A stretch of 56,291 nucleotides of DNA, from NCBI GenBank assembly GCA_944320295.1, contig CALUGY010000095.1, positions 1 to 56,291 of the forward strand, given 5' to 3'. The notes under the pieces were generated by a model that saw only the letters and a list, made by a program, of their open reading frames with translations, was not told the DNA's origin and did no database searches. This stretch comes from an uncultured Bacteroides sp. Lineage in GTDB: Bacteria; Bacteroidota; Bacteroidia; Bacteroidales; Bacteroidaceae. Of this stretch, positions 34,140 through 42,768 are shown one piece after another. A program made the translations under genes and the position numbers. How positions within the stretch are numbered: position 1 is the stretch's first letter; each line of letters begins with the position of its first letter.

Positions 34140-35240
34140 ATGATTATCGGAATCCCTAAAGAAATCAAGAACAACGAAAACCGGGTGGGCATGACACCTG
34201 CCGGAGTTTCCGAACTGGTGGCACGCGGCCACACCGTGTATGTACAACACACCGCAGGAGAGAACAGCGGGTTCAGCGACGCGGAGTACGAACAAGTGGG
34301 AGCGCACATACTCCCCACCATCGAGGAGGTATATACCACGGCCGAGATGATTGTCAAAGTCAAGGAGCCCATCGCCCCGGAATATGGCCTCATCAAGCCG
34401 GGACAGGTGCTGTTCACCTACTTCCACTTCGCGGCCGACCGCGCCCTGACCGATGCCATGCTGCGCAGCGGCGCCATCTGCATTGCCTACGAAACGGTGG
34501 AGAAGGCCGACCGCAGCCTGCCCCTGCTCATCCCCATGAGCGAAGTGGCCGGACGCATGGCCACGCAAGAGGGGGCCCGCTTCCTTGAAAAGCCCCAAGG
34601 CGGAAAAGGTATCTTGCTGGGAGGCGTGCCGGGAGTGAAGCCCGCACGCGTGCTGGTGCTCGGCGGCGGAACGGTTGGCACCAACGCTGCCCTCATGGCG
34701 GCAGGCATGGGAGCGGAAGTCACCATTACCGACATCAACCTGGACCGCCTGCGCTACCTGAGCGAAGTGATGCCCAAGAACGTCAAGACGCTCTACTCGT
34801 CCAAGCATAACATCTGCACGGAGTTGCCCACGACCGACCTCGTCATCGGCTCCGTGCTCATTCCGGGCGACAAGGCACCCCACCTCGTCACCAAAGACAT
34901 GCTCAAACTCATGAAGCCCGGCAGCGTGCTGGTCGACGTGGCCATAGACCAGGGCGGATGCTTCGAAACCTCGTACCCCACCACGCACAGCGACCCCACG
35001 TATGTGGTGGACGGCATCGTGCACTACGCCGTGGCCAACATACCCGGCGCCGTACCCTACACCTCCACGCTGGCCTTGACCAACGCCACCCTGCCCTACG
35101 CCATCGCCCTGGCCTGCAAAGGCTGGAAAAAGGCCTGCCAGGACGACCCCGCCCTGTACGAAGGCCTCAACGTGGTGGAAGGCAAAGTGACCTACAAGGC
35201 CGTGGCCGACCTCTATGGTCTGCCTTACCAGCCTGTGTGA
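34140..35240 (+). CDS. ald: Alanine dehydrogenase
   Basis: 366 residues, full family length. It interconverts L-alanine and pyruvate plus ammonia with NAD. Seen are MIIGIPKEIKNNENRVGMTP, MIVKVKEPIAPEYGLI with the substrate Lys, the catalytic His in LFTYFHFAADR, and the Rossmann motif VLVLGGGTVGTNAALMAAGM followed by TDIN. C-terminal PTTHSDPTYVVDGIVHYAVA is typical. It is a single gene; with kbl/tdh and serine dehydratase nearby the window is rich in amino-acid breakdown. Confidence 0.97.
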   Translation: MIIGIPKEIKNNENRVGMTPAGVSELVARGHTVYVQHTAGENSGFSDAEYEQVGAHILPTIEEVYTTAEMIVKVKEPIAPEYGLIKPGQVLFTYFHFAADRALTDAMLRSGAICIAYETVEKADRSLPLLIPMSEVAGRMATQEGARFLEKPQGGKGILLGGVPGVKPARVLVLGGGTVGTNAALMAAGMGAEVTITDINLDRLRYLSEVMPKNVKTLYSSKHNICTELPTTDLVIGSVLIPGDKAPHLVTKDMLKLMKPGSVLVDVAIDQGGCFETSYPTTHSDPTYVVDGIVHYAVANIPGAVPYTSTLALTNATLPYAIALACKGWKKACQDDPALYEGLNVVEGKVTYKAVADLYGLPYQPV

Positions 35241-35268
35241 CAAGCAGTAGCCCCGTTTCATACGTTCT

Positions 35269-35318
35269 CCCCGTACCGGCACGAAGCAGCAACGCTTCCC
35301 CACGGCACGGGGATTTTT
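35269..35318 (+). terminator. Probable terminator after ald
   Basis: The outer stem CCCCGTACCG/CGGCACGGGG (nine of ten pairs) encloses a second stem GAAGC/GCTTC; ATTTTT follows. It lies 28 bases after the ald stop. Confidence 0.6.
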
Positions 35319-35357
35319 CGTGCCCGGAGACGGCAAGCATGCGGCTCCCGTCCGTTT

Positions 35358-35555
35358 CAAGTGGCACTTTGGTTTCGCCTAAGTGTCACTTTGATTGGTT
35401 ACCCACCCGGGTGGTTCGATATCCCCACCCCCGTGGTTCGATATTCCCACCCGGGTGGGACGATATCCCCACGGCCGTGGGTAAGTAATGAAGGTGGCAC
35501 TTCGACCGAACCAAAGTGCCACCTTGACCCAACCGAAGTGGCACTTCGGCACGAT
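35358..35555. repeat. Nine-unit 22-bp palindrome array (array D)
   Basis: Nine consecutive 22-base units start at 35358 and repeat every 22 bases to 35555. Units three to six carry CCCACCCGGGTGG or CCCACGGCCGTGGG and end in CGATATC or similar. The two units before and three after carry AAGTGGCACTT-type dyads. The right flank is the inverted copy of the left (35357-35392 against 35491-35527). It lies between the ald terminator and the mutS2 promoter. No gene is seen between 35241 and 35651. Confidence 0.9.
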
Positions 35556-35639
35556 CGAAGTACGACATGCGGGGAAAGAAGGTGCGGCGCGAGGCGAAGA
35601 AAGATACGTGGAAAGCCGGCGTTTGTCGTGAATTAATCG

Positions 35640-35647
35640 TACTTTTG
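35640..35647 (+). promoter_or_regulatory. Putative -7 promoter element for mutS2
   Basis: TACTTTTG, exact TAnnTTTG match. It ends only four bases before the ATG at 35652, so the transcript would be nearly leaderless or the start codon may lie further in. Confidence 0.4.
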
Positions 35648-35651
35648 CCAC

Positions 35652-38174
35652 ATGATTTACCCGAACAACTTCGAACAAAAAATAGGCTTCGACCAAGTGC
35701 GGCAGCTGCTGAAAGGCAAGTGCCTGAGCACCCTGGGCGAGGAGAAGGTGGACGACATGGCCTTCAGCGACCACCTGGCCGACATCGGCGAACGGCTCGA
35801 CCAGACGGCGGAGTTCGTCCACATCCTGCAGGAAGAAGACGGCTTCCCGGCGCAATACTTTTTCGACGTGCGGCCCTCGCTCCTGCGCATCCGCGTGGAG
35901 GGCATGTACCTGGACGAGCAAGAGCTGTTCGACCTGCGCCGCTCGCTGGAGACCATACGCGACATCGTGCGCTTCCTGCTCCGTGACGACGAGGGCGAGG
36001 CGCCCGCCTACCCCTGCCTGGCACGCCTTGCGGGCGACATCATGGTGTTTCCCCAACTCATCACGAAGATAAACGCCATCCTCTCTCCCTACGGGAAAAT
36101 CAAGGACAATGCCTCTCCGGAGCTGGCGCGCATCCGCCGGGAACTGGCCTCGGCCATGGGCAGCATATCGCGCACGCTGAACAACATATTGCGCAACGCG
36201 CAGTCCGAAGGCACGGTGGACAAGGATGTCACCCCCGCCATGCGCGACGGCCGCCTGGTCATCCCCGTAGCCCCGGCCCTGAAGCGCAAGATACGGGGCA
36301 TCGTGCACGACGAGTCGGCCAGCGGCAAGACCGTCTTCATTGAGCCGGCCGAAGTGGTGGAGGCCAACAACCGCGTGCGCGAACTGGAGAACGAGGAGCG
36401 ACGCGAAATCATCCGCATCCTCACCGAGTTCAGCAACGCGCTTCGCCCCTCCATCGCCGACATCCTGCTGTCGTACGACTTCCTGGCCGAGATAGACTTC
36501 ATCCGCGCCAAGGCCCTCCTTGCCGAACAGATATCAGCCTTGAGGCCCTCGGTGGAGGACAGGCCGCTCATGTCGTGGAGCGGAGCCGTCCATCCCCTGC
36601 TTCAACTGTCGCTGGCCAAGCACGGCAAGAAGGTCGTCCCGCTGGACATAGAGCTGAACGAGGGGCAACGCATCCTCATCATCTCCGGCCCGAATGCCGG
36701 CGGCAAGTCCGTCTGCCTCAAGACGGTGGGACTGTTGCAATACATGCTGCAATGCGGCTTGCTCGTCCCCATGCACGAGGGGAGCCGCGCCGGGCTGTTC
36801 GGCAGCATCTTCATAGACATAGGCGACGAGCAGTCCATAGAAGACGACCTCAGCACCTACTCCTCGCACCTGACCAACATGAAAGTCATGATGAAGCATT
36901 GCAACGCACAAAGCCTCATCTTGATAGACGAATTCGGCGGGGGCACGGAGCCTCAGATAGGCGGTGCCATAGCCGAAGCCGTGCTGCGCCGCTTCAACGA
37001 CAAACGGACCTTCGGCGTCATCACCACCCATTACCAAAACCTGAAGCACTTTGCCGAAGACCATGAGGGCGTGGTGAACGGCGCCATGCTTTACGACCGC
37101 CACAAGATGCAAGCCCTCTTCCAACTGCAGATAGGCAATCCCGGCAGCTCGTTCGCCGTGGAGATAGCCCGCAAGATAGGCCTGCCGGAGGAGGTGATAG
37201 CCGACGCCTCGCAGATAGTAGGCAGCGAATACATCAACGCCGACAAGTACTTGCAAGACATCGTGCGCGACAAGCGTTACTGGGAAAACAAACGCCAGTC
37301 CATCCGTCAAAAGGAGAAGCAGATGGAGGAGACCATCGCCCGCTACCAGTCGGAGATGGAAGAATTGCAGAAGTCGCGCAAAGAGATATTGCGCAAAACC
37401 AAGGAAGAGGCCGAACAACTGATGCAAGAGGCAAACGCCCGCATAGAAAACACCATACGCAGTATCAAGGAAGCCCAAGCCGAAAAAGAGAAGACGCGCC
37501 AGGCACGCCAGGAACTGGCCGCATTCCGCCAGTCCATGGAAGACAACGCGCAAAGGGAGGAAGAAGAAAAGATAGCCCGCAAGATAGAGCAACTGAAAGC
37601 CAAGCAGCAACGCAAAAAGGAGAAAGCGGCAAAAGGCAAAGACAACGTCAAGTCAGCTGAAGACCAGGCCGCCATGCAGGCCCGCAAAGAGGCGGAACGT
37701 CTGGCAGCCATCGCCCCCGGCCGCCATGTCAAAATAAAGGGGCAGACCGCCGTGGGCGAGGTGCTGGAGGTGAACGGAAAGAATGCCGTCGTGGCCTTCG
37801 GCAGCATCAAGACCACCGTCAAGACCGACCGGCTGGAGCCTACACAGGCACAACCCAAGCAGGCATCACTCTCTACCAAAAGCACCTTCATCAGCACGCA
37901 AACCCAAGACAGCATGCACGAAAAGAAGTTGCATTTCAAACAAGACATCGATGTGCGGGGCATGAGGGGCGACGAAGCCTTGCAGGCAGTCACTTATTTC
38001 ATAGACGATGCCATCTTGGTAGGCGTGCCACGTATCCGCATCTTGCATGGCACAGGCTCCGGTATCCTGCGCACCCTCATCCGGGAGTACTTGCAAACCG
38101 TCCCCGGCGTACGCCACTTTGCCGACGAGCATGTGCAGTTCGGAGGGGCGGGCATCACGGTAGTAGACCTATAA
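35652..38174 (+). CDS. mutS2: MutS2 endonuclease/ATPase
   Basis: 840 residues. The N-terminal clamp/core region (about 1-320) starts MIYPNNFEQKIGFDQVRQLL. The ATPase has Walker A ISGPNAGGKSVCLKTVGLL and Walker B LILIDEFGGGTEPQIGGAIA. A long charged coiled coil (about 520-690) follows. A KOW-like segment (GRHVKIKGQTAVGEVLEV) and a C-terminal Smr nuclease domain (DVRGMRGDEALQ, ILHGTGSGILRTLI) end it. MutS2 is known to suppress recombination or, in some species, to act on collided ribosomes. It lacks the MutS mismatch-recognition domain. Cotranscription with the serine dehydratase gene 26 bases downstream is likely. Confidence 0.95.
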   Translation: MIYPNNFEQKIGFDQVRQLLKGKCLSTLGEEKVDDMAFSDHLADIGERLDQTAEFVHILQEEDGFPAQYFFDVRPSLLRIRVEGMYLDEQELFDLRRSLETIRDIVRFLLRDDEGEAPAYPCLARLAGDIMVFPQLITKINAILSPYGKIKDNASPELARIRRELASAMGSISRTLNNILRNAQSEGTVDKDVTPAMRDGRLVIPVAPALKRKIRGIVHDESASGKTVFIEPAEVVEANNRVRELENEERREIIRILTEFSNALRPSIADILLSYDFLAEIDFIRAKALLAEQISALRPSVEDRPLMSWSGAVHPLLQLSLAKHGKKVVPLDIELNEGQRILIISGPNAGGKSVCLKTVGLLQYMLQCGLLVPMHEGSRAGLFGSIFIDIGDEQSIEDDLSTYSSHLTNMKVMMKHCNAQSLILIDEFGGGTEPQIGGAIAEAVLRRFNDKRTFGVITTHYQNLKHFAEDHEGVVNGAMLYDRHKMQALFQLQIGNPGSSFAVEIARKIGLPEEVIADASQIVGSEYINADKYLQDIVRDKRYWENKRQSIRQKEKQMEETIARYQSEMEELQKSRKEILRKTKEEAEQLMQEANARIENTIRSIKEAQAEKEKTRQARQELAAFRQSMEDNAQREEEEKIARKIEQLKAKQQRKKEKAAKGKDNVKSAEDQAAMQARKEAERLAAIAPGRHVKIKGQTAVGEVLEVNGKNAVVAFGSIKTTVKTDRLEPTQAQPKQASLSTKSTFISTQTQDSMHEKKLHFKQDIDVRGMRGDEALQAVTYFIDDAILVGVPRIRILHGTGSGILRTLIREYLQTVPGVRHFADEHVQFGGAGITVVDL

Positions 38175-38200
38175 ACGATTATAAAAGCAAAGGAGGAGAT

Positions 38201-39412
38201 ATGAAATCCATCAAAGAAATTTACCGTATAGGCACAGGCCCTTCGAGCAGTCACACGATGGGACCCCGCAAAGCAGCCGAGATATTCTTGTCACGGCATC
38301 CCGAAGCTACCGCATTTCAAGTGACGTTGTATGGCAGCCTTGCCGCCACCGGAAAGGGGCACATGACCAACATCGCCATAACAGAAGCCCTGCAACCCAC
38401 CGCCCCGGTAGAGATAATCTGGGAGCCCAAAGTGTTTCTCCCCTTCCACCCCAACGGCATGAAATTCGTTTCGCTGGACAAAGACGGGAAGCAGACGGAC
38501 GAGTGGACCGTATTCAGCATAGGCGGCGGTGCATTGGCCGAAGAGAACGACGGGGAGACTTCCATCAATACGCCGGAAGTCTATGATATGAACCACATGA
38601 CCGAAATACTGCAATGGTGTGAACGTACCGGCAAGAGCTATTGGGAGTACGTGAAGGAATGTGAAGAGAGCGACATCTGGGACTATCTGGCCGAAGTATG
38701 GCAGGCCATGAAAGAATCCATCCGCCGGGGCCTTGACAATGAAGGCGTACTGCCCGGTCCGCTGAACCTGCGGCGCAAGGCATCTACTTATTATATACGT
38801 GCCAGCGGATACAAAGCCTCGCTACAATCGCGTGGACTGGTGTTTGCCTATGCTTTGGCCGTAAGCGAAGAAAACGCCTCGGGCGGTGTGATTGTCACGG
38901 CACCCACCTGTGGCTCGTGCGGTGTGGTTCCGGCCGTACTTTACCATCTGCAAAAGAGCCGCGAGTTCAGCGACATACGTATCCTTCGCGCTCTGGCCAC
39001 AGCAGGTCTTATAGGAAACGTGGTAAAGCACAATGCCTCAATCTCCGGAGCGGAAGCCGGATGCCAAGCCGAAGTGGGTACAGCCTGCTCCATGGCATCG
39101 GCAGCAGCCAACCAGTTGTTTGGAGGGAGCCCTGCACAAATAGAATACGCGGCAGAGATGGGTTTGGAGCACCACTTAGGGATGACGTGCGACCCTGTAT
39201 GCGGATTGGTGCAGATTCCTTGCATAGAACGCAACGCCTATGCCGCAGCACGGGCCTTGGATGCCAACCTGTATTCCTCGTTTACCGACGGCATGCACCG
39301 CGTGTCGTTTGACAAGGTAGTTGAAGTAATGAAAGAGACCGGCAACGACTTGCCTTCACTTTACAAGGAGACCAGCGAAGGCGGACTTGCCAAAGACTAT
39401 CACCCAATGTAA
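38201..39412 (+). CDS. L-serine ammonia-lyase (iron-sulfur type)
   Basis: 403 residues containing both the beta and alpha parts of iron-sulfur L-serine dehydratase in one chain. The N-terminal YRIGTGPSSSHTMGPRKAAE is the conserved beta-domain start. The alpha domain has APTCGSCGVVPAVLYHL, GCQAEVGTACSMASAAA and HHLGMTCDPVCGLVQIPCIE, which hold the cluster cysteines. It converts serine to pyruvate and ammonia and is oxygen sensitive. It follows mutS2 by 26 bases and is convergent with the PepSY-like gene (four-base gap). Confidence 0.95.
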   Translation: MKSIKEIYRIGTGPSSSHTMGPRKAAEIFLSRHPEATAFQVTLYGSLAATGKGHMTNIAITEALQPTAPVEIIWEPKVFLPFHPNGMKFVSLDKDGKQTDEWTVFSIGGGALAEENDGETSINTPEVYDMNHMTEILQWCERTGKSYWEYVKECEESDIWDYLAEVWQAMKESIRRGLDNEGVLPGPLNLRRKASTYYIRASGYKASLQSRGLVFAYALAVSEENASGGVIVTAPTCGSCGVVPAVLYHLQKSREFSDIRILRALATAGLIGNVVKHNASISGAEAGCQAEVGTACSMASAAANQLFGGSPAQIEYAAEMGLEHHLGMTCDPVCGLVQIPCIERNAYAAARALDANLYSSFTDGMHRVSFDKVVEVMKETGNDLPSLYKETSEGGLAKDYHPM

Positions 39413-39416
39413 GTTG

Positions 39417-39857
39417 CTAATCGTCAAAATCTATAAGTTCGCCTTTATGATTAAAAGTTAGGGAGAAGCCATTGTCCAAGTCGACTTCCACTTCTTTTTT
39501 ATCACGTTCTATTTTCACAATAGAAACGTTTGTATAGTTTTGCGCGACCCAGTCAAGTATATATGCAGGTATCAAATCCTTTGGAACAGGCATCTGGTAA
39601 CAATCTATCTCCATCCACTCACCATCGCCATTGAACTCTATCTCCGTGCGGTCTGTCAACAATACCTCATATTTTTTAGGCCGCATAAAACTGTCTTCCA
39701 CTTTGATATGCGAAATCCTAGAACCGGGGAAATAAAGGGTTATCAACTTTTGCGCAGCGGCCGGCAATTGTTTCGTATCCATAGTAACTATATCGCCAGC
39801 AAAAACCGTACAAAAAGGCATCAGGAGTAAAATCCATATATACAAGATTTTCTTCAT
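39417..39857 (-). CDS. Secreted PepSY-like protein (DUF2874 type)
   Basis: 146 residues from MKKILYIWILLLMPFCTVFA (signal peptide). The mature part has two PepSY-like repeats: LPAAAQKLITLYFPGSRISH followed by KYEVLLTDRTEIEFNGDGEW, then IPAYILDWVAQNYTNVSIVK followed by EVDLDNGFSLTFNHKGELID. Such small periplasmic proteins are commonly found beside two-component systems in Bacteroides. The gene has its own upstream box (39902-39943), nearly identical to that before the adjacent response regulator, so it is probably a target of that system. Confidence 0.85.
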   Translation of the reverse strand: MKKILYIWILLLMPFCTVFAGDIVTMDTKQLPAAAQKLITLYFPGSRISHIKVEDSFMRPKKYEVLLTDRTEIEFNGDGEWMEIDCYQMPVPKDLIPAYILDWVAQNYTNVSIVKIERDKKEVEVDLDNGFSLTFNHKGELIDFDD

Positions 39858-39901
39858 AAAAGAGCTCAACAGTATATTACACGTATTAAATTATTATGAT
39901 G

Positions 39902-39943
39902 GATACAAATATCGTTGGCAATATTGGAAAGAAATAGGAATAC
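39902..39943 (-). promoter_or_regulatory. Shared promoter/operator box, copy 1
   Basis: 42 bases that match 41915-41956 at 38 positions, in the same orientation relative to the gene that follows. It includes ATACAAATATCGTT and TGGAAAGAAA. On the minus strand it contains GATATTTG, close to a -7 element. It stands 45 bases before the PepSY-like start. Confidence 0.7.
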
Positions 39944-39953
39944 ATACCGCTGA

Positions 39954-41240
39954 TTACTCTTCTTTGCGTTCTTTAACCAAGCGGAAACAATGCATGCCAT
40001 TTTCCCAAGCATATGTAAGCTCCAATGAGACGGAACGGGCAATAGAATAAGAAATAGCAAGACCAAGCCCCGTTGACTCATTCTTTCCATCGAGTGGATG
40101 ATAAAAACGTTTGAACAGGCGGTTGGAATCCAGCGGGGCCGTACCAGTATTCTTGACAACCATGAAATCCGGTGCGGTGACAATACATAATTCGCCGCCA
40201 TCCTGATTATGCAATAATGCATTCTTTATCAGGTTTGATACCAATATATGGGCCAAAGAACGGTTACCGTACACTATAAACGGACCATTTTGCTGGCACC
40301 GTGACAGATGTACGCCTTTATGCTCGTAAATATCCATCAAATCGGGAAGACAATGGTCTACGATTTCATCGAACGACACGACTTCCAGTTCAGCATATTG
40401 CCCGTTTTCTATACGCGAGAGCAATAATAGTGACTTGTTCAGTTTAATAGCCCGACTCAAAGTGCCATAAATAGCATCCAGTTCTTTCATTTGCTGTTCG
40501 GTCAACGTTTCACTTTCTGCCAATAGCTCTATCTTGCCACGGACAATGGCCAACGGAGTTTGTAGTTCGTGCGAAGCATTCTCAATAAACTGCTTCTGCT
40601 CTTCATAAGCTTTATAACTACGGTTAGCCATGTCGACAGCAGCCTTGCTCAATTCGCGGAATTCCTTTATACGGGTAGGATTATCCAATAGAGGTACAAC
40701 TTTGCCTGGCTGCAAGTCATGTAACCATGATAACAATACTTGTAACGGACGAAACACACCCTTTAACACCAAACGGGTACCAATGGAAGTACATGCAATA
40801 AACAACAGGAAAAGAATACCAAGATACCAGAGCATGGCCCGTCGCAGATCGTCCCGTTCCATTGTGGAGACCATCAAGGTAAGCTCATAGTATTGCTCAT
40901 CTGGCATGAGAAAAGCAGTCTGCATCACACGGACAGGCTCATATTCATCCTCAATCTCCACATAAACCGTCGAGTCGTAAAAATGTTCCCGGTAGTTACT
41001 CCCCTCCTCCTGCGACAGAGGACGAAAACTATATAATGTGACAAGGTCTCCCTTTGTATCCATTACCGAAGGATCAAGCAAAGTGTTCCTTATCAGGATA
41101 TAAGCATTATTGCGAAGCATGTCATCCGTTTCATCCATCACCTCATCCACCACAGCATAATAAAATAACACTCCCCACAAGAACATCAAGAAGAGGAACA
41201 ACAATGAAAGTTTACGGTATGTATATCGTAGTAATTTCAT
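39954..41240 (-). CDS. Sensor histidine kinase
   Basis: 428 residues. Transmembrane helix 1 at about 11-31, extracytoplasmic sensor about 32-133, helix 2 at about 136-156, a HAMP-like linker, the dimerisation domain with the phospho-accepting His (ENASHELQTPLAIVRGK, His about 224), and a HATPase domain with the N-box LVSNLIKNALLHN and G-box STGLGLAISYSIA. It should sense an envelope signal and phosphorylate the regulator encoded just upstream, whose stop it overlaps by four bases. The signal is unknown. Confidence 0.94.
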   Translation of the reverse strand: MKLLRYTYRKLSLLFLFLMFLWGVLFYYAVVDEVMDETDDMLRNNAYILIRNTLLDPSVMDTKGDLVTLYSFRPLSQEEGSNYREHFYDSTVYVEIEDEYEPVRVMQTAFLMPDEQYYELTLMVSTMERDDLRRAMLWYLGILFLLFIACTSIGTRLVLKGVFRPLQVLLSWLHDLQPGKVVPLLDNPTRIKEFRELSKAAVDMANRSYKAYEEQKQFIENASHELQTPLAIVRGKIELLAESETLTEQQMKELDAIYGTLSRAIKLNKSLLLLSRIENGQYAELEVVSFDEIVDHCLPDLMDIYEHKGVHLSRCQQNGPFIVYGNRSLAHILVSNLIKNALLHNQDGGELCIVTAPDFMVVKNTGTAPLDSNRLFKRFYHPLDGKNESTGLGLAISYSIARSVSLELTYAWENGMHCFRLVKERKEE

Positions 41241-41914
41241 ACTTCCGACAATTTATATCCAAAGCCATAAACAGCTTTCAGCTCCACAGTTGCTCCAGCT
41301 TGCTTTAGTTTTTTCCGGAGATTCTTGACTTGAGAATAGATGAAATCTAAAGAGTCTGCCTGGTCTATATTATCCCCCCAAACAGACTCGGCAAGGCTCA
41401 TCTTATTAATGACACGATTGGGATTGACCACAAAATAGTATAGTAAGTCATACTCTTTACGGTTCAACTGCAAGGGAATACCACCCACCAACACCAAATG
41501 TTTATCCGGATCAAGCGTCAGATTGGCAATAGCTATTGTCAAATCTCCTTTTGCCACCCGACGACGTATCAACGACTTCACCCGGGCATTCAATTCTGCT
41601 AAATGGAAAGGCTTTGTCAAATAATCGTCTGCACCAAGTTCCAAACCATCCACTTTATCATCTAATGAATCTTTGGCTGAAATAATCAATACGCTATCGC
41701 TACGGCGCATCCGTTTTAATTCACGAAGCAAATCGAGCCCGTTTCCACCAGGTAACATAATATCAAGCAAAATACAATCATAATCATAATCATTGATTTT
41801 GTCTAAAGCCGAAAAGTAATCGGAAGCCGTTTCTACAACGAATTTTTCTTTCTGAAGCGAAGCACGTATAGTTTCGCGCAAGCCTTGTTCATCTTCTATT
41901 ATTAGTATTTTCAT
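41237..41914 (-). CDS. OmpR-family response regulator
   Basis: 225 residues. The receiver domain has acidic residues IIEDEQ, the phospho-accepting Asp in CILLDIMLPGGNG (Asp about 51) and Lys in YLTKPFHL (about 100). The C-terminal winged helix reads LQLNRKEYDLLYYFVVNPNR, then DFIYSQVKNLRKKLKQAG and AVYGFGYKL. First gene of the two-component operon. The 42-base box directly before it recurs before the PepSY-like gene, suggesting it controls both itself and that gene. Confidence 0.95.
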   Translation of the reverse strand: MKILIIEDEQGLRETIRASLQKEKFVVETASDYFSALDKINDYDYDCILLDIMLPGGNGLDLLRELKRMRRSDSVLIISAKDSLDDKVDGLELGADDYLTKPFHLAELNARVKSLIRRRVAKGDLTIAIANLTLDPDKHLVLVGGIPLQLNRKEYDLLYYFVVNPNRVINKMSLAESVWGDNIDQADSLDFIYSQVKNLRKKLKQAGATVELKAVYGFGYKLSEV

Positions 41915-41956
41915 GATACAAATATCGTTTGCAAAACTGGAAAGAAACAGGAATAC
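41915..41956 (-). promoter_or_regulatory. Shared promoter/operator box, copy 2
   Basis: Matches 39902-39943 with four differences over 42 bases. It occupies the whole gap between the regulator start (41914) and the stop of the upstream lipoprotein gene (41956). Confidence 0.7.
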
Positions 41957-42513
41957 TACTTGGCAAACTCAGGCATGTCCGAATCCATTTCGTCTAATTT
42001 CCGCATTCCGACTTTTCCATCAGAAGTAATAGACAACTCAACAGGAACATAAAGATCAGACTGTGGGTAACATATGCTGGCAACAAAAAACATGGCTTGA
42101 GATGTACAAGAATCATACACCAAACCGTCAAGAATAGCATGCTTCATAAAACGGTCGTCTATTTGCGAAGCAAAATCTTCCTTGACAAATGTCCGGTTGA
42201 AGACTTCACGGTTTTCGCATGCAATAATCAACGTAATATTGTTATCCACAAAGGTATCACCCTCCGCATTTGATACCATCGGCAATGTATTATCTGGACG
42301 GCGGGCAATAGAAGCCATATGCTCCTTGCCACGAAATACAAATGAACTCTTCGTATCAGAAGCCACCATATATTGTGGAGCATCTAAAGATTTTCCATCT
42401 TCTACCAGTACCTTCACATGGTTATCGTCTTTGCTTGCTTCCGTTGACGAACATCCCATACTGAGCAACATCAAGGAAGCATATACCATTAATGAAACTG
42501 CTTTCTTCTTCAT
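41956..42513 (-). CDS. Lipoprotein of unknown function
   Basis: 185 residues from MKKKAVSLMVYASLMLLSMG followed by CSS, a clear lipobox. A longer open frame to 42672 is Cys/Phe-rich and unlikely. The mature protein has VLVEDGKSLDAPQYMVASDT, SFVFRGKEHMASIARR, DNNITLIIACENREVFNRTF and a C-terminal VELSITSDGKVGMRKLDE. I do not recognise the family; the end resembles domains with a short beta-meander around a Gly-Lys turn. It lies directly upstream of the two-component genes on the same strand and may belong to the same envelope response. Confidence 0.75.
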   Translation of the reverse strand: MKKKAVSLMVYASLMLLSMGCSSTEASKDDNHVKVLVEDGKSLDAPQYMVASDTKSSFVFRGKEHMASIARRPDNTLPMVSNAEGDTFVDNNITLIIACENREVFNRTFVKEDFASQIDDRFMKHAILDGLVYDSCTSQAMFFVASICYPQSDLYVPVELSITSDGKVGMRKLDEMDSDMPEFAK

Positions 42514-42730
42514 CTGTCTGCAATCTTGAAAACCAATAAATATAGTAGCAAAGGAACAAAAAGCACAGGAGATATACAAATGAATGAATAGAAAAGAAGC
42601 ATAGGAAGGAGGCATTAAACAGGAGATAATATAAAAATGAAAAACACACATTTCACACAATATCCATACCAAAGATTTAAGAGAAAAACAAAAAATATTG
42701 CCAAAATGTCGTCATTACAAAAATAATCGC

Positions 42731-42738
42731 TACATTTG
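42731..42738 (+). promoter_or_regulatory. Putative -7 promoter element for the TrpB2 gene
   Basis: TACATTTG, exact TAnnTTTG match, 30 bases before the ATG at 42769. Confidence 0.5.
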
Positions 42739-42768
42739 GGCACTATCAATCACAACTAAAGAAACATT

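Noticed and set aside
32882-35360. Two long minus-strand frames opposite the barrel protein and ald
   Set aside because: The composition is that of complementary GC-rich coding sequence; plus-strand genes are unambiguous by motif.
36534-37610. 358-codon minus-strand frame opposite mutS2
   Set aside because: It is the complement of the ATPase and coiled-coil region of mutS2; its Leu/Phe-rich look comes from complemented Lys/Glu codons.
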